Positions 55,287-64,000 of a DNA stretch of 64,000 nt are shown piece after piece; position 1 is the stretch's first letter, and every line of letters begins with the position of its first letter. Source of the stretch: Phenylobacterium zucineum HLK1 (GTDB lineage Bacteria; Pseudomonadota; Alphaproteobacteria; Caulobacterales; Caulobacteraceae); contig NC_011144.1 of assembly GCF_000017265.1 (NCBI RefSeq), positions 3,574,001-3,638,000 on the forward strand, given 5' to 3'. A program made the position numbers and the translations under genes. A model generated the notes under the pieces. That model did no database searches. It had not been told where the DNA came from and was given only the letters and a program-made list of their open reading frames with translations.

Positions 55287-56311
55287 TGGACCTGGACCTG
55301 CCGCTGATCTGGGCCGGGATCATCGCGATCGCGGTGCTGATGTACGTCCTGCTCGACGGGTTCGACCTGGGCGTCGGCATCCTGTTCCCGTTCGCGGGGT
55401 CCCCGGCCGAGCGGGACACGATGATGGACTCGGTCGCCCCCGTCTGGGACGGCAACGAGACGTGGCTGGTGTTGGGCGGCGGCGGCCTGTTCGCGGCCTT
55501 CCCCGCTGCCTACGGCGCCCTGATGCCGGCGCTCTACATCCCGATCCTCATCATGCTGATGGCGCTGATCCTGCGGGGCGTGGCGTTCGAGTTCCGGCTG
55601 CGCGGCCGCCGGCGCGGCAAGCGGTTCTGGACGGCGGCCTTCGCCGGCGGATCCATCGCCGCCACCCTGGCCCAGGGCTTCGTGCTGGGCGGCTTCATCC
55701 AGGGCGTGACCCTGCGCGAAGGCCAGTTCGCCGGCGGCGCGTTCGACTGGCTGACCCCCTACACCCTGCTGGTCGCCGCGGGGCTGCTGGCCGGCTACGC
55801 CCTGCTGGGCGCGACCTGGCTGATCTGGAAGACCGAGGACGAACTGCACGGCCGCGCCCGCCGCTGGGCCTGGCTCTCGACCGCCGCCACGGCCGCCCTT
55901 CTGGCGGTGGTCAGCGTCGCGACCCTCCTGGTGCACCCGCGGATCGCCGAGCGGTGGGGGTTCCAGGACGGCGGGATCAACACCGGCGAGATCCTGCCCC
56001 TGCTGGCCATCCCGCTGGTGGGCCTCGCGGGTCTCATCATGGTCGCCGCGGGTCTGCGCCGCCGCTCCCACGGCCTGCCGTTCCTGGGCGCCTTCGCGAT
56101 CTTCCTGTCCGGCTACCTGGGGCTGGCGGTGGGCTTCTTCCCCAACATCGTGCCCTACGACATGACCTTCCGGCAGGCCGCGTCCGCCGACAACGCGCTG
56201 GGGCTGATGCTGGTGGGCGTGGCGATCCTGCTGCCGTTCATCCTGGGCTACACCGCCTGGGTCTACTGGGTGTTCCGCGGCAAGGTCAGCGCCGATGCCG
56301 GCTATCATTGA
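55286..56311 (+). CDS. cydB: Cytochrome bd-type (CIO) quinol oxidase subunit II
   Basis: A 341-residue, eight- to nine-helix partner of CydA. It begins MDLDLPLIWAGIIAIAVLMY and continues with LLDGFDLGVGILFPF, VWDGNETWLVLGGGGLFAAF and PYTLLVAAGLLAGYALLGAT, all standard CydB blocks. The start shares a base with the cydA stop; the last 17 bp overlap the small DUF2474 gene. The three genes form one operon. Confidence 0.96.
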   Translation: MDLDLPLIWAGIIAIAVLMYVLLDGFDLGVGILFPFAGSPAERDTMMDSVAPVWDGNETWLVLGGGGLFAAFPAAYGALMPALYIPILIMLMALILRGVAFEFRLRGRRRGKRFWTAAFAGGSIAATLAQGFVLGGFIQGVTLREGQFAGGAFDWLTPYTLLVAAGLLAGYALLGATWLIWKTEDELHGRARRWAWLSTAATAALLAVVSVATLLVHPRIAERWGFQDGGINTGEILPLLAIPLVGLAGLIMVAAGLRRRSHGLPFLGAFAIFLSGYLGLAVGFFPNIVPYDMTFRQAASADNALGLMLVGVAILLPFILGYTAWVYWVFRGKVSADAGYH

Positions 56312-56441
56312 GCCGCCGCCCGAACCGGGCGCGCCGCTGCCGCCGCTATGGAAGCGCCTGGCCTGGTTCTTCGGCCTGGCCGCCGGGACCCTCCTGGCCA
56401 CCGCGGCCGTCGCGTACGCCTTGAAAGCGCTCCTGAAGTAG
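56295..56441 (+). CDS. DUF2474-like small subunit associated with CIO oxidase
   Basis: A 48-residue protein with one membrane helix: MPAIIEPPPEPGAPLPPLWK, then RLAWFFGLAAGTLLATAAVA and YALKALLK. The basic WKRLAWFFGLAA core before a single helix is the DUF2474 pattern, found directly after cydAB of CIO-type enzymes, analogous to CydX. It begins 17 bp inside cydB, so it is translationally coupled. Confidence 0.78.
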   Translation: MPAIIEPPPEPGAPLPPLWKRLAWFFGLAAGTLLATAAVAYALKALLK

Positions 56442-56456
56442 GCTCTAGGGCGGGCC

Positions 56457-57107
56457 ATGGCCGAGCCGCTCTGCCGCCTTTACCTGATCACCCCGCCCCG
56501 GATCGACGATCTGGCGGCGTTCGGCCACGTGCTGGCCCACGCCCTGGACGCCGGCGACGTCGCGGCCCTGCAGATCCGCCTGAAGGACCAGCCCGACGAG
56601 GTGGTCGCCGCGGCGGTGGACGCCCTTGCCCCCATCGCCCAGGCCCGCGGGGTGGCCGTGATCCTGAACGATCGGCCGGACCTGGCGGCCCGCCTGGGCT
56701 GCGACGGGGTCCACGTCGGCCAGGACGACGCCCCCTACGCCGAGGCGCGGAGGATCATGGGCAAGGACAAGATCGTCGGCGTCACCTGCCACGACAGCCG
56801 CCACCTGGCCATGGAAGCGGCCGAGGCCGGCGCCGACTACGTCGCCTTCGGGGCCTTCCACCCCACCGCCACCAAGGAGCCGAAGACCCGGGCCGACCCC
56901 GAGATCCTGACCATCTGGCAGGAGACCATGGAGACCCCCTGCGTCGCCATCGGCGGGATCACCGTGGAGAACGCCCGCGCGCTGGCCGCCGCCGGGGCCG
57001 ATTTCCTGGCCGTGTCGGCCGGCGTCTGGAGCCATGGCGAGGGTCCCGCAGCCGCCGTGAAGGCCCTCAACGACGAGATCGCCAAAGGCCTGGCGGACCG
57101 CGCGTGA
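56457..57107 (+). CDS. thiE: Thiamine-phosphate synthase
   Basis: A 216-residue TIM-barrel enzyme that joins HMP-PP and thiazole phosphate. Motifs: [26 protein letters not shown] (pyrophosphate site), [20 protein letters not shown] followed by GQDD (near 69-92), [14 protein letters not shown] and [20 protein letters not shown]. No TPP riboswitch is visible upstream; the gene follows the cyd operon by 15 bp and may read through from it. No other thi gene is in the window. Confidence 0.92.
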   Translation: MAEPLCRLYLITPPRIDDLAAFGHVLAHALDAGDVAALQIRLKDQPDEVVAAAVDALAPIAQARGVAVILNDRPDLAARLGCDGVHVGQDDAPYAEARRIMGKDKIVGVTCHDSRHLAMEAAEAGADYVAFGAFHPTATKEPKTRADPEILTIWQETMETPCVAIGGITVENARALAAAGADFLAVSAGVWSHGEGPAAAVKALNDEIAKGLADRA

Positions 57108-57154
57108 GCGCGCGCCTTGCCTTGGGAAGGTCCGACCACTAGGTTCCGCCGCCC

Positions 57155-57952
57155 ATGATCGCCCAATCGGCCCTCCTGAAAGTGATGAGCGACGCCGCGC
57201 GCAAGGCCGCGCGGGGGCTCAACCGTGATTTCGGCGAAATCGCCGAGCTGCAGGTGGCCAAGAAGGCGCCCGCCGACTTCGTCTCCGCCGCCGACCTGAA
57301 GGCCGAGCAGGTGCTGTTCGAGGCCCTGACCAAGGCCCGCCCCGGCTACAGCTTCTGGGGCGAAGAGCGCGGCATGATCGAGGGCACCGACAAGACCCAC
57401 ACCTGGATCGTCGACCCGCTCGATGGGACGACGAACTTCCTGCACGCCATCCCGCACTTCGCCATCAACATCGCCCTGGAGCGCGAGGGCGCCGGCGTCG
57501 TGGCCGCGGTGACCTACAACCCCGCCACGAACGAGCTGTTCTGGGCCGAGAAGGGCAAGGGCTGCTACGTCAACGACAAGCGCCTGCGCGTCGCCGCCCG
57601 CCAGCGGCTGGACGAATGCGTCCTGGCGACCGGCATCCCGTTCCTGGGCCACGGCCAGCACGCGCGGTTCCTGAAGGAGCTGCACCAGGTCACCCAGCGG
57701 GTGGCGGGCGTGCGCCGGTTCGGCTCGGCGGCCCTCGACCTCGCCTGGGTCGCGGCCGGCCGCTACGACGGCTACTGGGAACGCGACCTGAAGGCCTGGG
57801 ACCTGGCGGCCGGCGTGCTGATGGTCACCGAGGCCGGCGGCAAGGTCACCGACGCCGACGGCGGGTCGGACATGCTGAAGCAGGGCTCGATCGTCGCCGG
57901 CAACCTCGACATTCATCCCCTGCTGCTGGACCGCCTTCGCGCCGCCGGCTGA
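57155..57952 (+). CDS. suhB: Inositol monophosphatase family protein (SuhB type)
   Basis: A 265-residue Mg-dependent phosphatase. Metal-binding motifs are present: SFWGEERGMIEG (Glu, near 66-77), WIVDPLDGTTNFLHAIPHFA (DPLDGT, near 87-106) and WERDLKAWDLAAGVLMVTEA (WDLAAG, near 208-227). Family members hydrolyse inositol-1-phosphate; SuhB in E. coli also acts in rRNA antitermination. The alpha-r8 sRNA family is named suhB in Rfam after such a neighbour gene, but here the sRNA is 32 kb away. Confidence 0.94.
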   Translation: MIAQSALLKVMSDAARKAARGLNRDFGEIAELQVAKKAPADFVSAADLKAEQVLFEALTKARPGYSFWGEERGMIEGTDKTHTWIVDPLDGTTNFLHAIPHFAINIALEREGAGVVAAVTYNPATNELFWAEKGKGCYVNDKRLRVAARQRLDECVLATGIPFLGHGQHARFLKELHQVTQRVAGVRRFGSAALDLAWVAAGRYDGYWERDLKAWDLAAGVLMVTEAGGKVTDADGGSDMLKQGSIVAGNLDIHPLLLDRLRAAG

Positions 57953-57993
57953 GGGCGGGTGGAATCGTCACAGAAGCCGGTAAGGTTCGGGCC

Positions 57994-59052
57994 ATGAGCC
58001 TGACCCGCCGCACCCTCGCCATCTCCGGCCTCGTCGCCGTCGCCGCTCCCGCGTTCGCAAAGCCTGCCCTCGCGAAGCCTGCGCTCGCGAAGTCCGGGCG
58101 CCCGCTCGTCATCGCCCACCGCGGAGCCAGCGGCGAGCGGCCCGAGCACACCCTGACGGCCTACAAGCTGGCGATCGAACAGGGCTGCGACTTCATCGAG
58201 CCTGACCTCGTCCCCACCCGGGACGGCCATCTCGTCGCCCGGCACGAGAACGAGATCGGCGGCACGACCGACGTGGCGCAGCGCCCCGAGTTCGCCGCCC
58301 GCAAGGCGACGAAGGTGATCGACGGCGAGACGGTGGAGGGCTGGTTCACCGAGGACTTCACTCTGGCCGAGCTGAAGACCCTGCGGGCCCGCGAGCGCCT
58401 GCCGCAGCTTCGGCCGGGAAGCGCGAAGTTCGACGGCCAGGAGGCGATCCCGACCTTCCAGGAGGTGCTGGAGCTCGCCAAGGCCAGGGGCGTCGGCGTC
58501 TATCCCGAGATGAAGCACCCCGGCTACTTCAGCCGCCTGGGCCTTGCGCTCGAAGGACGGGTCGCCGAGGTGCTGAAGGCGAACGGCCTCGACAGCCGGA
58601 CCGCGCCGGTCTTCGTCCAGTGCTTCGAGGCCGGGCCGCTGAAGACCTTCGGGACGCTGTCGAAGGCGCGCCGGGTGTTCCTCGTCTCGCTGGACGGCGG
58701 CCCGGCGGACCGGCCTGGGACCACCTACGCCCAGATGCTCACCCCCGCGGGCCTCAAGGAAGTCGCCGGGTTCGCCGAGGGCCTGGGACCGGAGTGGCCG
58801 CTGGTGATCCCCGTGGCCGACGGCGCGCTGGCCCCGCCCAGCCCGCTGGTGCGCGAGGCTCACGCCGCGGGCCTGCAGGTGCATCCCTGGACCGTGCGGG
58901 CCGAGAACCACTTCCTGCCGAAGGCGCTGCAGGGGCCCGGCGGACCCGCCGGCCACGGCGACGCCGCCGCCCTGCTGAAGGCGCTCTACGCCGCCGGCGT
59001 GGACGGGGTGTTCAGCGACTTCCCCGCCCTGGCGGTGAAGGCCCGCGGCTAG
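57994..59052 (+). CDS. Secreted glycerophosphodiester phosphodiesterase
   Basis: A 352-residue periplasmic enzyme. It has a Tat-like signal ([20 protein letters not shown]), followed by a short duplicated [11 protein letters not shown] stretch, and a GDPD barrel: [20 protein letters not shown] (catalytic His, near 39-58), [20 protein letters not shown] (near 65-84) and [11 protein letters not shown]. It hydrolyses glycerophosphodiesters to glycerol-3-phosphate and an alcohol, serving phosphate or carbon supply. The stop overlaps the convergent ABC transporter gene by 4 bp. Confidence 0.93.
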   Translation: MSLTRRTLAISGLVAVAAPAFAKPALAKPALAKSGRPLVIAHRGASGERPEHTLTAYKLAIEQGCDFIEPDLVPTRDGHLVARHENEIGGTTDVAQRPEFAARKATKVIDGETVEGWFTEDFTLAELKTLRARERLPQLRPGSAKFDGQEAIPTFQEVLELAKARGVGVYPEMKHPGYFSRLGLALEGRVAEVLKANGLDSRTAPVFVQCFEAGPLKTFGTLSKARRVFLVSLDGGPADRPGTTYAQMLTPAGLKEVAGFAEGLGPEWPLVIPVADGALAPPSPLVREAHAAGLQVHPWTVRAENHFLPKALQGPGGPAGHGDAAALLKALYAAGVDGVFSDFPALAVKARG

Positions 59053-60896
59053 GCCGCGTCGCCGAACTGCAGGGCGGCCAGGCGCGCGTAGAGGCCGCCG
59101 GCGGCGACGAGTTCGGCGTGCGTGCCGGCCTCCACCACCCGCCCCTCGTCCAGGACCACGATGCGGTCGGCCTTGAGCACCGTCGCCAGGCGGTGGGCGA
59201 TGACGAGGGTCGTGCGGCCCTGCATCGCCTCGTCCAGCGCCTGCTGCACCGCCTGTTCGTTCTCGGCGTCGAGGGCGCTGGTCGCCTCGTCCAGCAGCAG
59301 GACGGGCGCCTCGCGGATCAGGGCGCGGGCGATGGCCAGCCGCTGCCGCTGGCCGCCCGACAGGCTGCGCGCCCGCTCGCCCAGCGGCGTGTCCAGGCCC
59401 TGCGGCAGGGCCTCGAGGAAGCCGTCGGCGTGGGCGGCGCGGACCGCCGCCAGGATCTCGGCGTCGCCGGCCTCGGCCCGGCCGAAGCGGACGTTCTCGC
59501 GCGCCGATCCCGAGAACAGCGGCGCCTCCTGGGCGACCAGGGCCATCCGCGCCCGCACCTCGGCGGGATCGACATCGCGCAGGTCCACCCCGTCCAGCAG
59601 CACCTGGCCGGCCTGGGGATCGTAGAGGCGCAGCAGCAGCCGGAAGACCGTGCTCTTGCCCGATCCCGAAGGGCCCACCAGAGCCACCCGCTCGCCCGGG
59701 CGCACGTGCAGCGAAAAGCCCCTGAGCGCCGGCAGGTCCGGCCGGCCGGGGTAGGCGAAGGTCACGTCGCGGCACTCCACCTCGCCCCGCGCCGGCGTCG
59801 GCAGCGGACGTGGGCGCGCGGGCGGAGCGACGCCGGGCCGGGCGTCCAGCAGCTCGCCCACCCGCTCCATGGCGCCGGCGGCCTTCTGGACGTCGCCCCA
59901 GGTCTCCCCGAGGGCGCCCACGGCGCCGGCGGCGATCACCGACAGGAAGGCGAACTGGAACAGCGTGCCCCAGCTGATCTCGCCGCGGAGGCCCGCGTGC
60001 ACGCCCAGCAGGAAGACGCCGACGATGCCGCCGAACACCAGGGCGATGACCAGGGCGGTCATGACGGCGCGGGCGGTCATCCGCTTCACCGAGGTACGGA
60101 AGGCCTGCTCCACGGCCTCGCCGAACGTGCGGGCCGCGGCGTCCTCGCGCCCGAAGGCCTGCACCGTCTCCAGGGCGTCGAGGTTCTCGCCGGCGTGGCC
60201 CACCGCGCCGGCGAACCGGTCCTGGGCGGTGGCGGTGAGCTTGCGCACGCGGCGGCCGAACAGGAACAGCGGCGCGAGCACCACGGGGAAGGACAGCAGC
60301 ACCAAGCCCGTCAGCTTCGGGCTGACGATCAGCAGCAGGATGATGGCGCCGACCAGCGTCAGCAGGTTGCGCAGGGCGACCGAGATGGACGTGCCGAGCA
60401 GGTTCTCGACGATGGCGATGTCGGTGGTCAGGCGCGACAGCACCTCGCCCGTGCGGGTCTGCAGGAAGAACGCGGCGTCGAGGGTGAGGATGTGGGCGTA
60501 GACCGCCTTGCGCAGGTCGGCCACGACCCGCTCGCCCAGCTTGGTGACGAAGAAATACCGAAGGGCCGAGGACAGCGCGAGCGCCAGGGCGACGGCGCCC
60601 ACCAGCAGGAACCAGCGGTCCACCGACGCGCCGGTGGGGTCGCCCGAGGTGAGGTGGTCCACCACCAGCCGGATCGCGCCCGACATGCCCAGGGTCGCGG
60701 CGGTCGAGGTGAGCAGGAACACCGCCGCCCAGCTCGCGTCGCCCCAGTGGGCGGCCATGAACGGCAGCAGCCGGCGCAGGGCGCCGACGTTGCGGCTGCG
60801 GCCCCGGCGGTCCGCGGCCTCGGCCAGGTTCTGGGCCAGCGTCTGGCCCGCGCTGGGCCGTCCTGGCGCGGAAACCTCGGGGCCAGGCTCACTCAT
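59049..60896 (-). CDS. MsbA-like ABC exporter (fused permease-ATPase)
   Basis: A 615-residue half-transporter. Six membrane helices (about 45-340) precede an ATPase domain with Walker [11 protein letters not shown] (near 405), signature [16 protein letters not shown] (near 510), Walker [15 protein letters not shown] and the H-loop IAHRLATV. The architecture and length match the MsbA-related (TIGR02204-type) lipid or drug exporters of alphaproteobacteria, which dimerise in the inner membrane. Substrate unknown; a lipid A precursor flippase is one option. Confidence 0.93.
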   Translation of the reverse strand: MSEPGPEVSAPGRPSAGQTLAQNLAEAADRRGRSRNVGALRRLLPFMAAHWGDASWAAVFLLTSTAATLGMSGAIRLVVDHLTSGDPTGASVDRWFLLVGAVALALALSSALRYFFVTKLGERVVADLRKAVYAHILTLDAAFFLQTRTGEVLSRLTTDIAIVENLLGTSISVALRNLLTLVGAIILLLIVSPKLTGLVLLSFPVVLAPLFLFGRRVRKLTATAQDRFAGAVGHAGENLDALETVQAFGREDAAARTFGEAVEQAFRTSVKRMTARAVMTALVIALVFGGIVGVFLLGVHAGLRGEISWGTLFQFAFLSVIAAGAVGALGETWGDVQKAAGAMERVGELLDARPGVAPPARPRPLPTPARGEVECRDVTFAYPGRPDLPALRGFSLHVRPGERVALVGPSGSGKSTVFRLLLRLYDPQAGQVLLDGVDLRDVDPAEVRARMALVAQEAPLFSGSARENVRFGRAEAGDAEILAAVRAAHADGFLEALPQGLDTPLGERARSLSGGQRQRLAIARALIREAPVLLLDEATSALDAENEQAVQQALDEAMQGRTTLVIAHRLATVLKADRIVVLDEGRVVEAGTHAELVAAGGLYARLAALQFGDAA

Positions 60897-61013
60897 ACGT
60901 CACGCACCTTGCAATCCGGCCGGGGTTTCTCTATACGCCCGGCTTCCTTTCGCGGCCGCCCTCGCCGGCGGCCGTTCCAATTTGGCCGCTCCTTTACGTC
61001 AGGCGCCGACGCG

Positions 61014-61238
61014 ATGAAACAAGACACGCACCCCGACTACCACTTCATCACCGTGGTGATGACGGACGGCACCACCTACAAGACCCGCTCGACCCTCGGC
61101 AAAGAGGGCGACACCCTGAACCTGGACATCGACCCGAAGACCCATCCGGCGTGGACGGGCGGCGGTCACCAGCTTCTGGACCGCGGCGGTCGCGTGTCGC
61201 GCTTCAACGCCAAGTTCGGCGCGTTCACCCGGAAGTAG
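61014..61238 (+). CDS. rpmE: 50S ribosomal protein bL31 (zinc-free form)
   Basis: A 74-residue ribosomal protein: [20 protein letters not shown], then [20 protein letters not shown], and [17 protein letters not shown]. The four zinc-binding cysteines of the E. coli type are absent, so it is the C-minus form that does not bind zinc. It is followed by an inverted repeat and a terminator. Confidence 0.95.
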   Translation: MKQDTHPDYHFITVVMTDGTTYKTRSTLGKEGDTLNLDIDPKTHPAWTGGGHQLLDRGGRVSRFNAKFGAFTRK

Positions 61239-61257
61239 GCCCGCTTCAGCGGGACCC

Positions 61258-61277
61258 ATCCCCGCGACGGCGGGGAT
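61258..61277. repeat. Palindromic intergenic element after rpmE
   Basis: ATCCCCGC-GACG-GCGGGGAT is a perfect 8-bp-arm hairpin. Elements with this ATCCCCGC/GCGGGGAT form are scattered in intergenic DNA of many proteobacterial genomes (REP-like). Confidence 0.6.
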
Positions 61278-61299
61278 CCGAGGGGTCTGCAGAGATTCG

Positions 61300-61334
61300 A
61301 ACGCCGCGAGGGGACCGCCCTTCGCGGCGTTTTT
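61300..61334 (+). terminator. rpmE terminator
   Basis: AACGCCGCGA (61300-61309) pairs perfectly with TCGCGGCGTT (61322-61331), followed by TTTC. It lies 62 bp after the rpmE stop. Confidence 0.8.
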
Positions 61335-61371
61335 CGTGGGCCGCGTCGGCTCTCGTCCCTTCCCGTCGTCA

Positions 61372-61392
61372 TGGCCCGACCTGTTCGGGCCA
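61372..61392. repeat. REP-like hairpin
   Basis: TGGCCCGA-CCTGT-TCGGGCCA is a perfect 8-bp-arm hairpin in the gap between the rpmE terminator and rcdA. The surrounding GTCATGGCCCGA...CACCCATCC resembles REP elements of alphaproteobacteria. Confidence 0.5.
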
Positions 61393-61483
61393 CCCATCCC
61401 GACGCCGGTCCGCAGCCGGGGGCGGGGCCGCGCCGGGCTGGGTCGGCCGGACGATGACGAGGAAGAAATCGCTCCCCGCGGGT

Positions 61484-61993
61484 TCAGGCCCCGAAGGCGG
61501 TCTTCAGCCGGTCGAGGTGCGACAGCACCGGATTGTGCGGCTGGGCGGTGGCGCCCTCGACATACATGCGCCGGTCCAGATGGCGGACCCGCTCGTAGAG
61601 CCGCTCGGCGCGGTCGAGCAGCAGGAGCAGCGGGCTGGGCAGGTCCTCGATCGCCTCCTCGTGCTCGCGGGCGTACTCCTCCGAGAGGCGGTAGCGGTCC
61701 TCGCAGGCGGCGGCCGGGGGCATGTCGCCCTCGCGCACGGCCCGCTGGACCAGCAGCCACGAGGCCACCTGCATCAGCCGGGTGGTCAGCCGCATGCTCT
61801 CGGAGGCGTAGGCCAGGGCGGCGTTGCGCGAGAGCAGCTTGGATTCCTGCCGGCCCGCCCCGTCGAGATAGGCGGCGGTCTCCTCGACCAGCTCCATCCC
61901 CTCCTGGAAAGTCCGCTCGAACAGCTCCGAGCGGGCGAAGTCCTGGATCACGTCGGCGCGCCAGGCGGGGCTGAAGGCGGTGGTTTCGGGCAT
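61484..61993 (-). CDS. rcdA: RcdA-type protease adaptor (DUF1465)
   Basis: A 169-residue helical protein of the DUF1465 family: FARSELFERTFQEGMELVEE, AALAYASESMRLTTRLMQVA and SWLLVQRAVREGDM, then RLSEEYAREHEEAIEDLPSP and LLLLLDRAERLYERVRHLDR. This is the family of Caulobacter RcdA (about 177 residues), an adaptor that with CpdR and PopA delivers CtrA and other proteins to ClpXP during the cell cycle. The C-terminal part is probably flexible. Finding it supports a Caulobacterales source. Confidence 0.87.
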   Translation of the reverse strand: MPETTAFSPAWRADVIQDFARSELFERTFQEGMELVEETAAYLDGAGRQESKLLSRNAALAYASESMRLTTRLMQVASWLLVQRAVREGDMPPAAACEDRYRLSEEYAREHEEAIEDLPSPLLLLLDRAERLYERVRHLDRRMYVEGATAQPHNPVLSHLDRLKTAFGA

Positions 61994-62074
61994 CTGTCGT
62001 TCTTCAGCTTCTCTCCGGCGCGAGGCCGATTTGATCCGTGTCCTGCGGGACGTTGCAACGGCCGTGCCAGCGCG

Positions 62075-62281
62075 TCAGCCCGACCGGGGAGAAAACAGGG
62101 CGTCGGCCGCCGCGCGGCCCGCCTGCTTGCGGTCGAGCTGGGCCCTCACCCGGGCGATCTCGCTTTCGAGCACCCGGATGCGCTCTTCCAGCTCGGCCAC
62201 CGCGTAGAGTTCGAGGTCCTCGCGCACCGCCTCCGCGAGGCGCTGACCGCGGCCGATCCGGACGTCCGCCGGCTCATCCAT
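62075..62281 (-). CDS. DUF1192-type small coiled-coil protein
   Basis: A 68-residue protein. It begins MDEPADVRIGRGQRLAEAVR and continues EDLELYAVAELEERIRVLES, then EIARVRAQLDRKQ, matching the short alphaproteobacterial DUF1192 family (acidic start, LYAVAELEERI-LE-EI-R core). Function unknown. The ATG at 62281 follows GGGAGG; an ATG at 62308 is not needed. It is divergent from the quinone oxidoreductase, a pairing common in relatives. Confidence 0.82.
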   Translation of the reverse strand: MDEPADVRIGRGQRLAEAVREDLELYAVAELEERIRVLESEIARVRAQLDRKQAGRAAADALFSPRSG

Positions 62282-62360
62282 GCCTGCCTCCCTTTCGGCC
62301 CCCCGCAATGGGCGCTATCCAACCTCGCAAGCCGCGGAAGCGCAAGTTCGGGAGCGTCGC

Positions 62361-63341
62361 ATGAGCCTTAACGAGATGACCGCCATCGCGATCGAGGGCG
62401 GCAAGGGCCCGGCCGCGGCGCTGAAGCCGGTGCGCGCGCCGGTTCCGCAGCCGAACGCCGGCGAAATCCTGATCCGCGTGCGGGCCGCGGGCGTGAACCG
62501 TCCCGACATCGTCCAGCGCAACGGCTTCTATCCCCCGCCGCCCGGCGCGCCCGATACGCTCGGCCTGGAGGCCGCCGGCGAGGTCGTGGCGGGCGCCGGG
62601 CGCTGGAAGGCGGGCGACCGGGTCTGCGCCCTCCTGGGCGGCGGCGGCTACGCCGAGTACGCGGTCTGCGACGCCCGCCACGCCCTGCCGATCCCCGAGG
62701 GCCTGTCGTTCGAGGAGGCCGCCGGCCTGCCCGAGACGGTCTTCACCGTCTTCGCCAACGTCTTCGAGCATGGCGCCCTGAAGAGCGGCGAGACCCTGCT
62801 GCTGCACGGGGCGACCTCGGGCATCGGCACCACCGCCATCCAGATGGCGAAGGCGGCGGGCGCCCGGGTGATCGCCACCGCCCGCGGGGCGGCGAAGGCC
62901 GAGACGGCCCGCCGCCTCGGCGCCGACATCGCGATCGACGCCGCCGCCGAGGACTTCGGGGCGGTCGCCAAGGCGGCGGGCGGCGTCGACGTGGTGCTCG
63001 ACATGGTGGGCGGCGACTATTTCGCGAAGAACCTCGAGGCGCTGAAGACCGGCGGGCGCATCGTCTACATCGCCAGCCTCGCGGGGGCCGAGATCACCGT
63101 GCCCATCTTCCGGATCATGCAGAAGCGGGCGGTGATCACGGGATCGACCCTGCGGCCGCGCGACGCCGACGAGAAGGCCCGCCTCGCCGCAGAGGTCGAG
63201 CGCATCGTCTGGCCCTGGATCGCGGCCGGCAAGGTGAAGCCGCAGGTGGACCGCACCTTCCCGCTGGCCGAGGCGGCGGCGGCGCACGCCCACCTGGAGA
63301 GCGGCGGGCACGTGGGCAAGGTGATCCTGACCGCGGGGTGA
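62361..63341 (+). CDS. NAD(P)H-quinone oxidoreductase (zeta-crystallin/PIG3 type)
   Basis: A 326-residue medium-chain dehydrogenase/reductase without zinc ligands. The N-terminal domain includes VRAAGVNRPDIVQRNGFYPP (near 43-62) and the Rossmann domain LLLHGATSGIGTTAIQMAKA (near 149-168), with GADIAIDAAAEDF. It matches the TIGR02824 (PIG3/Qor) group, which reduces quinones or enals with NADPH. The ATG at 62361 follows GGGAGCGTCGC; an upstream in-frame ATG at 62280 would overlap the divergent gene. Confidence 0.92.
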   Translation: MSLNEMTAIAIEGGKGPAAALKPVRAPVPQPNAGEILIRVRAAGVNRPDIVQRNGFYPPPPGAPDTLGLEAAGEVVAGAGRWKAGDRVCALLGGGGYAEYAVCDARHALPIPEGLSFEEAAGLPETVFTVFANVFEHGALKSGETLLLHGATSGIGTTAIQMAKAAGARVIATARGAAKAETARRLGADIAIDAAAEDFGAVAKAAGGVDVVLDMVGGDYFAKNLEALKTGGRIVYIASLAGAEITVPIFRIMQKRAVITGSTLRPRDADEKARLAAEVERIVWPWIAAGKVKPQVDRTFPLAEAAAAHAHLESGGHVGKVILTAG

Positions 63342-63349
63342 TCCCCCCG

Positions 63350-64000
63350 TCAGTGCAGGAAGACGCCCATCATCATGGGCTTGGCGAACACCGCCGGCGC
63401 GGCCTTCGGCCGGACGTCCGGCACGAGCGCCCCGAGGTCGGCGCAGGCGTTCAGGGTGGCGTTGAGCATCTGGGCGGCGATGACCGGGTCCACCGGCCGG
63501 ATCGAGCCCTCGGCGATGCCGTCCGAGATCATCGAGGCGAAGCGGTCCGAGACCCGGTTGGCGTGCTCGACCATCTGGCGGCGCATCTGCTCGGGCAGCG
63601 CTGTCAACGCCGAAGTCCGCAGCAGCGGGCCGTGCTCCGAGAGCTGGAACTCGGCGAGGGCGGCGGCGCAGGCGCACAGCCGCTCCCACTGGTTGCCGGG
63701 CAGCTCCATGGCCAGCCGCTGGGCCCGGCGCATGACCTCGAACGTCCGCTCGAAGCAGGCGACCACCAGGTCGTCCTTGGCCTCGTTGTGATGGTAGAAG
63801 CTGCCCTTGGTGACATTCAGCTCGGCCGAGATCTTGTCGACCGAGGCGCCCCGGTAGCCGCGCTTGTTGATCAGCCGGGTGGCCGCCAGCAGGAAGGTCT
63901 CGCGGGCCAGTTCGGGTCCCTCGCGCGCGGCCAGCTCCTCCATGGGGATCGGCTGGGGGGTCCAGGTGTCGCCGGGCGCGGCGACCCCGTGGACCAGGAT
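63350..64000 (-). CDS. TetR-family regulator, running off the window (possible tandem TetR domains)
   Basis: At least 216 residues. A TetR helix-turn-helix lies at about 10-55 residues after an internal Met at 63943 (LLAATRLINKRGYRGASVDK, then ISAELNVTKGSFYHHNEAKD). No ribosome site precedes that Met, and the frame stays open through 64000 with normal-looking sequence (VHGVAAPGDTWTPQPIP). This suggests a longer protein, possibly with a second TetR domain upstream, truncated by the window edge. It converges with the quinone oxidoreductase. Ligand unknown. Confidence 0.8.
   Translation of the reverse strand: MLVHGVAAPGDTWTPQPIPMEELAAREGPELARETFLLAATRLINKRGYRGASVDKISAELNVTKGSFYHHNEAKDDLVVACFERTFEVMRRAQRLAMELPGNQWERLCACAAALAEFQLSEHGPLLRTSALTALPEQMRRQMVEHANRVSDRFASMISDGIAEGSIRPVDPVIAAQMLNATLNACADLGALVPDVRPKAAPAVFAKPMMMGVFLH

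Noticed and set aside
56442..56456. TPP riboswitch before thiE
   Set aside because: Only 15 bp separate thiE from the upstream gene and no THI-box sequence is visible.
57994..58110. Mobile repeat in the start of the glycerophosphodiesterase
   Set aside because: The [11 protein letters not shown] duplication is a short in-frame expansion just after the signal peptide, not a mobile element.

Overview
The window is 64 kb of very GC-rich, gene-dense chromosome from an alphaproteobacterium, most likely a member of the Caulobacterales close to Phenylobacterium or Caulobacter. The grounds are the base composition and a set of lineage markers: a TipF-like degenerate EAL protein, an RcdA-type CtrA-proteolysis adaptor (DUF1465), DUF1192 and DUF4164 coiled-coil proteins, a CIRCE-controlled groESL operon, and a 6S RNA gene just upstream of fau and near zapA. 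No rRNA, tRNA, CRISPR array, insertion sequence or prophage was seen. It reads as housekeeping chromosome with small stress and lipid modules.

Layout. 1-7.5 kb: fatty-acid and acyl-CoA metabolism (acyl-CoA dehydrogenase, two TetR regulators, etfBA, 3-hydroxybutyryl-CoA dehydrogenase), with a small HIG1-like membrane protein behind an FNR/FixK box and a cobalamin adenosyltransferase. 7.6-10.3 kb: an ECF42-type sigma factor with its YCII/DGPF partner and a VOC protein; the two transcription units share a matching promoter motif. 10.3-24.4 kb: tipF, HAD phosphatase, MaoC, ribF-ileS-lspA, a lipoprotein, mutL, rsmD, rluB and tadA. 24.5 kb: a small RNA of the alpha-r8 (MmgR/suhB) type. 24.7-30.8 kb: TauE/SafE and MFS transporters and two divergent acyl-CoA dehydrogenases around a PsrA-like operator. 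31.3-34.8 kb: a nitric-oxide module with an unaccompanied cytochrome oxidase subunit I (ctaD) behind two NsrR-like boxes, nsrR itself, an Nfu iron-sulfur protein and a group III truncated haemoglobin behind a further NsrR-like box.

36-44 kb: cfa, groESL, a hybrid histidine kinase, ymdB-fau, 6S RNA, a fatty acid desaturase and zapA. 44.3-51 kb: a central-carbon cluster tkt-purT-gap-pgk-fba. 51-57 kb: an M48 lipoprotein protease, bacterioferritin and its ferredoxin (each behind an iron-box-like element), a CIO-type bd oxidase with its tiny DUF2474 partner, and thiE. 57-64 kb: suhB, a glycerophosphodiesterase, an MsbA-like ABC exporter, rpmE, rcdA, a quinone oxidoreductase and a TetR regulator running off the end.

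The strongest candidate for something under-described is the NO module: a catalytic oxidase subunit with no subunit II or III beside it, apparently controlled by NsrR. It may be a NO-tolerant substitute subunit, in the way orphan CcoN subunits are used elsewhere. All functional statements are from sequence reading alone.
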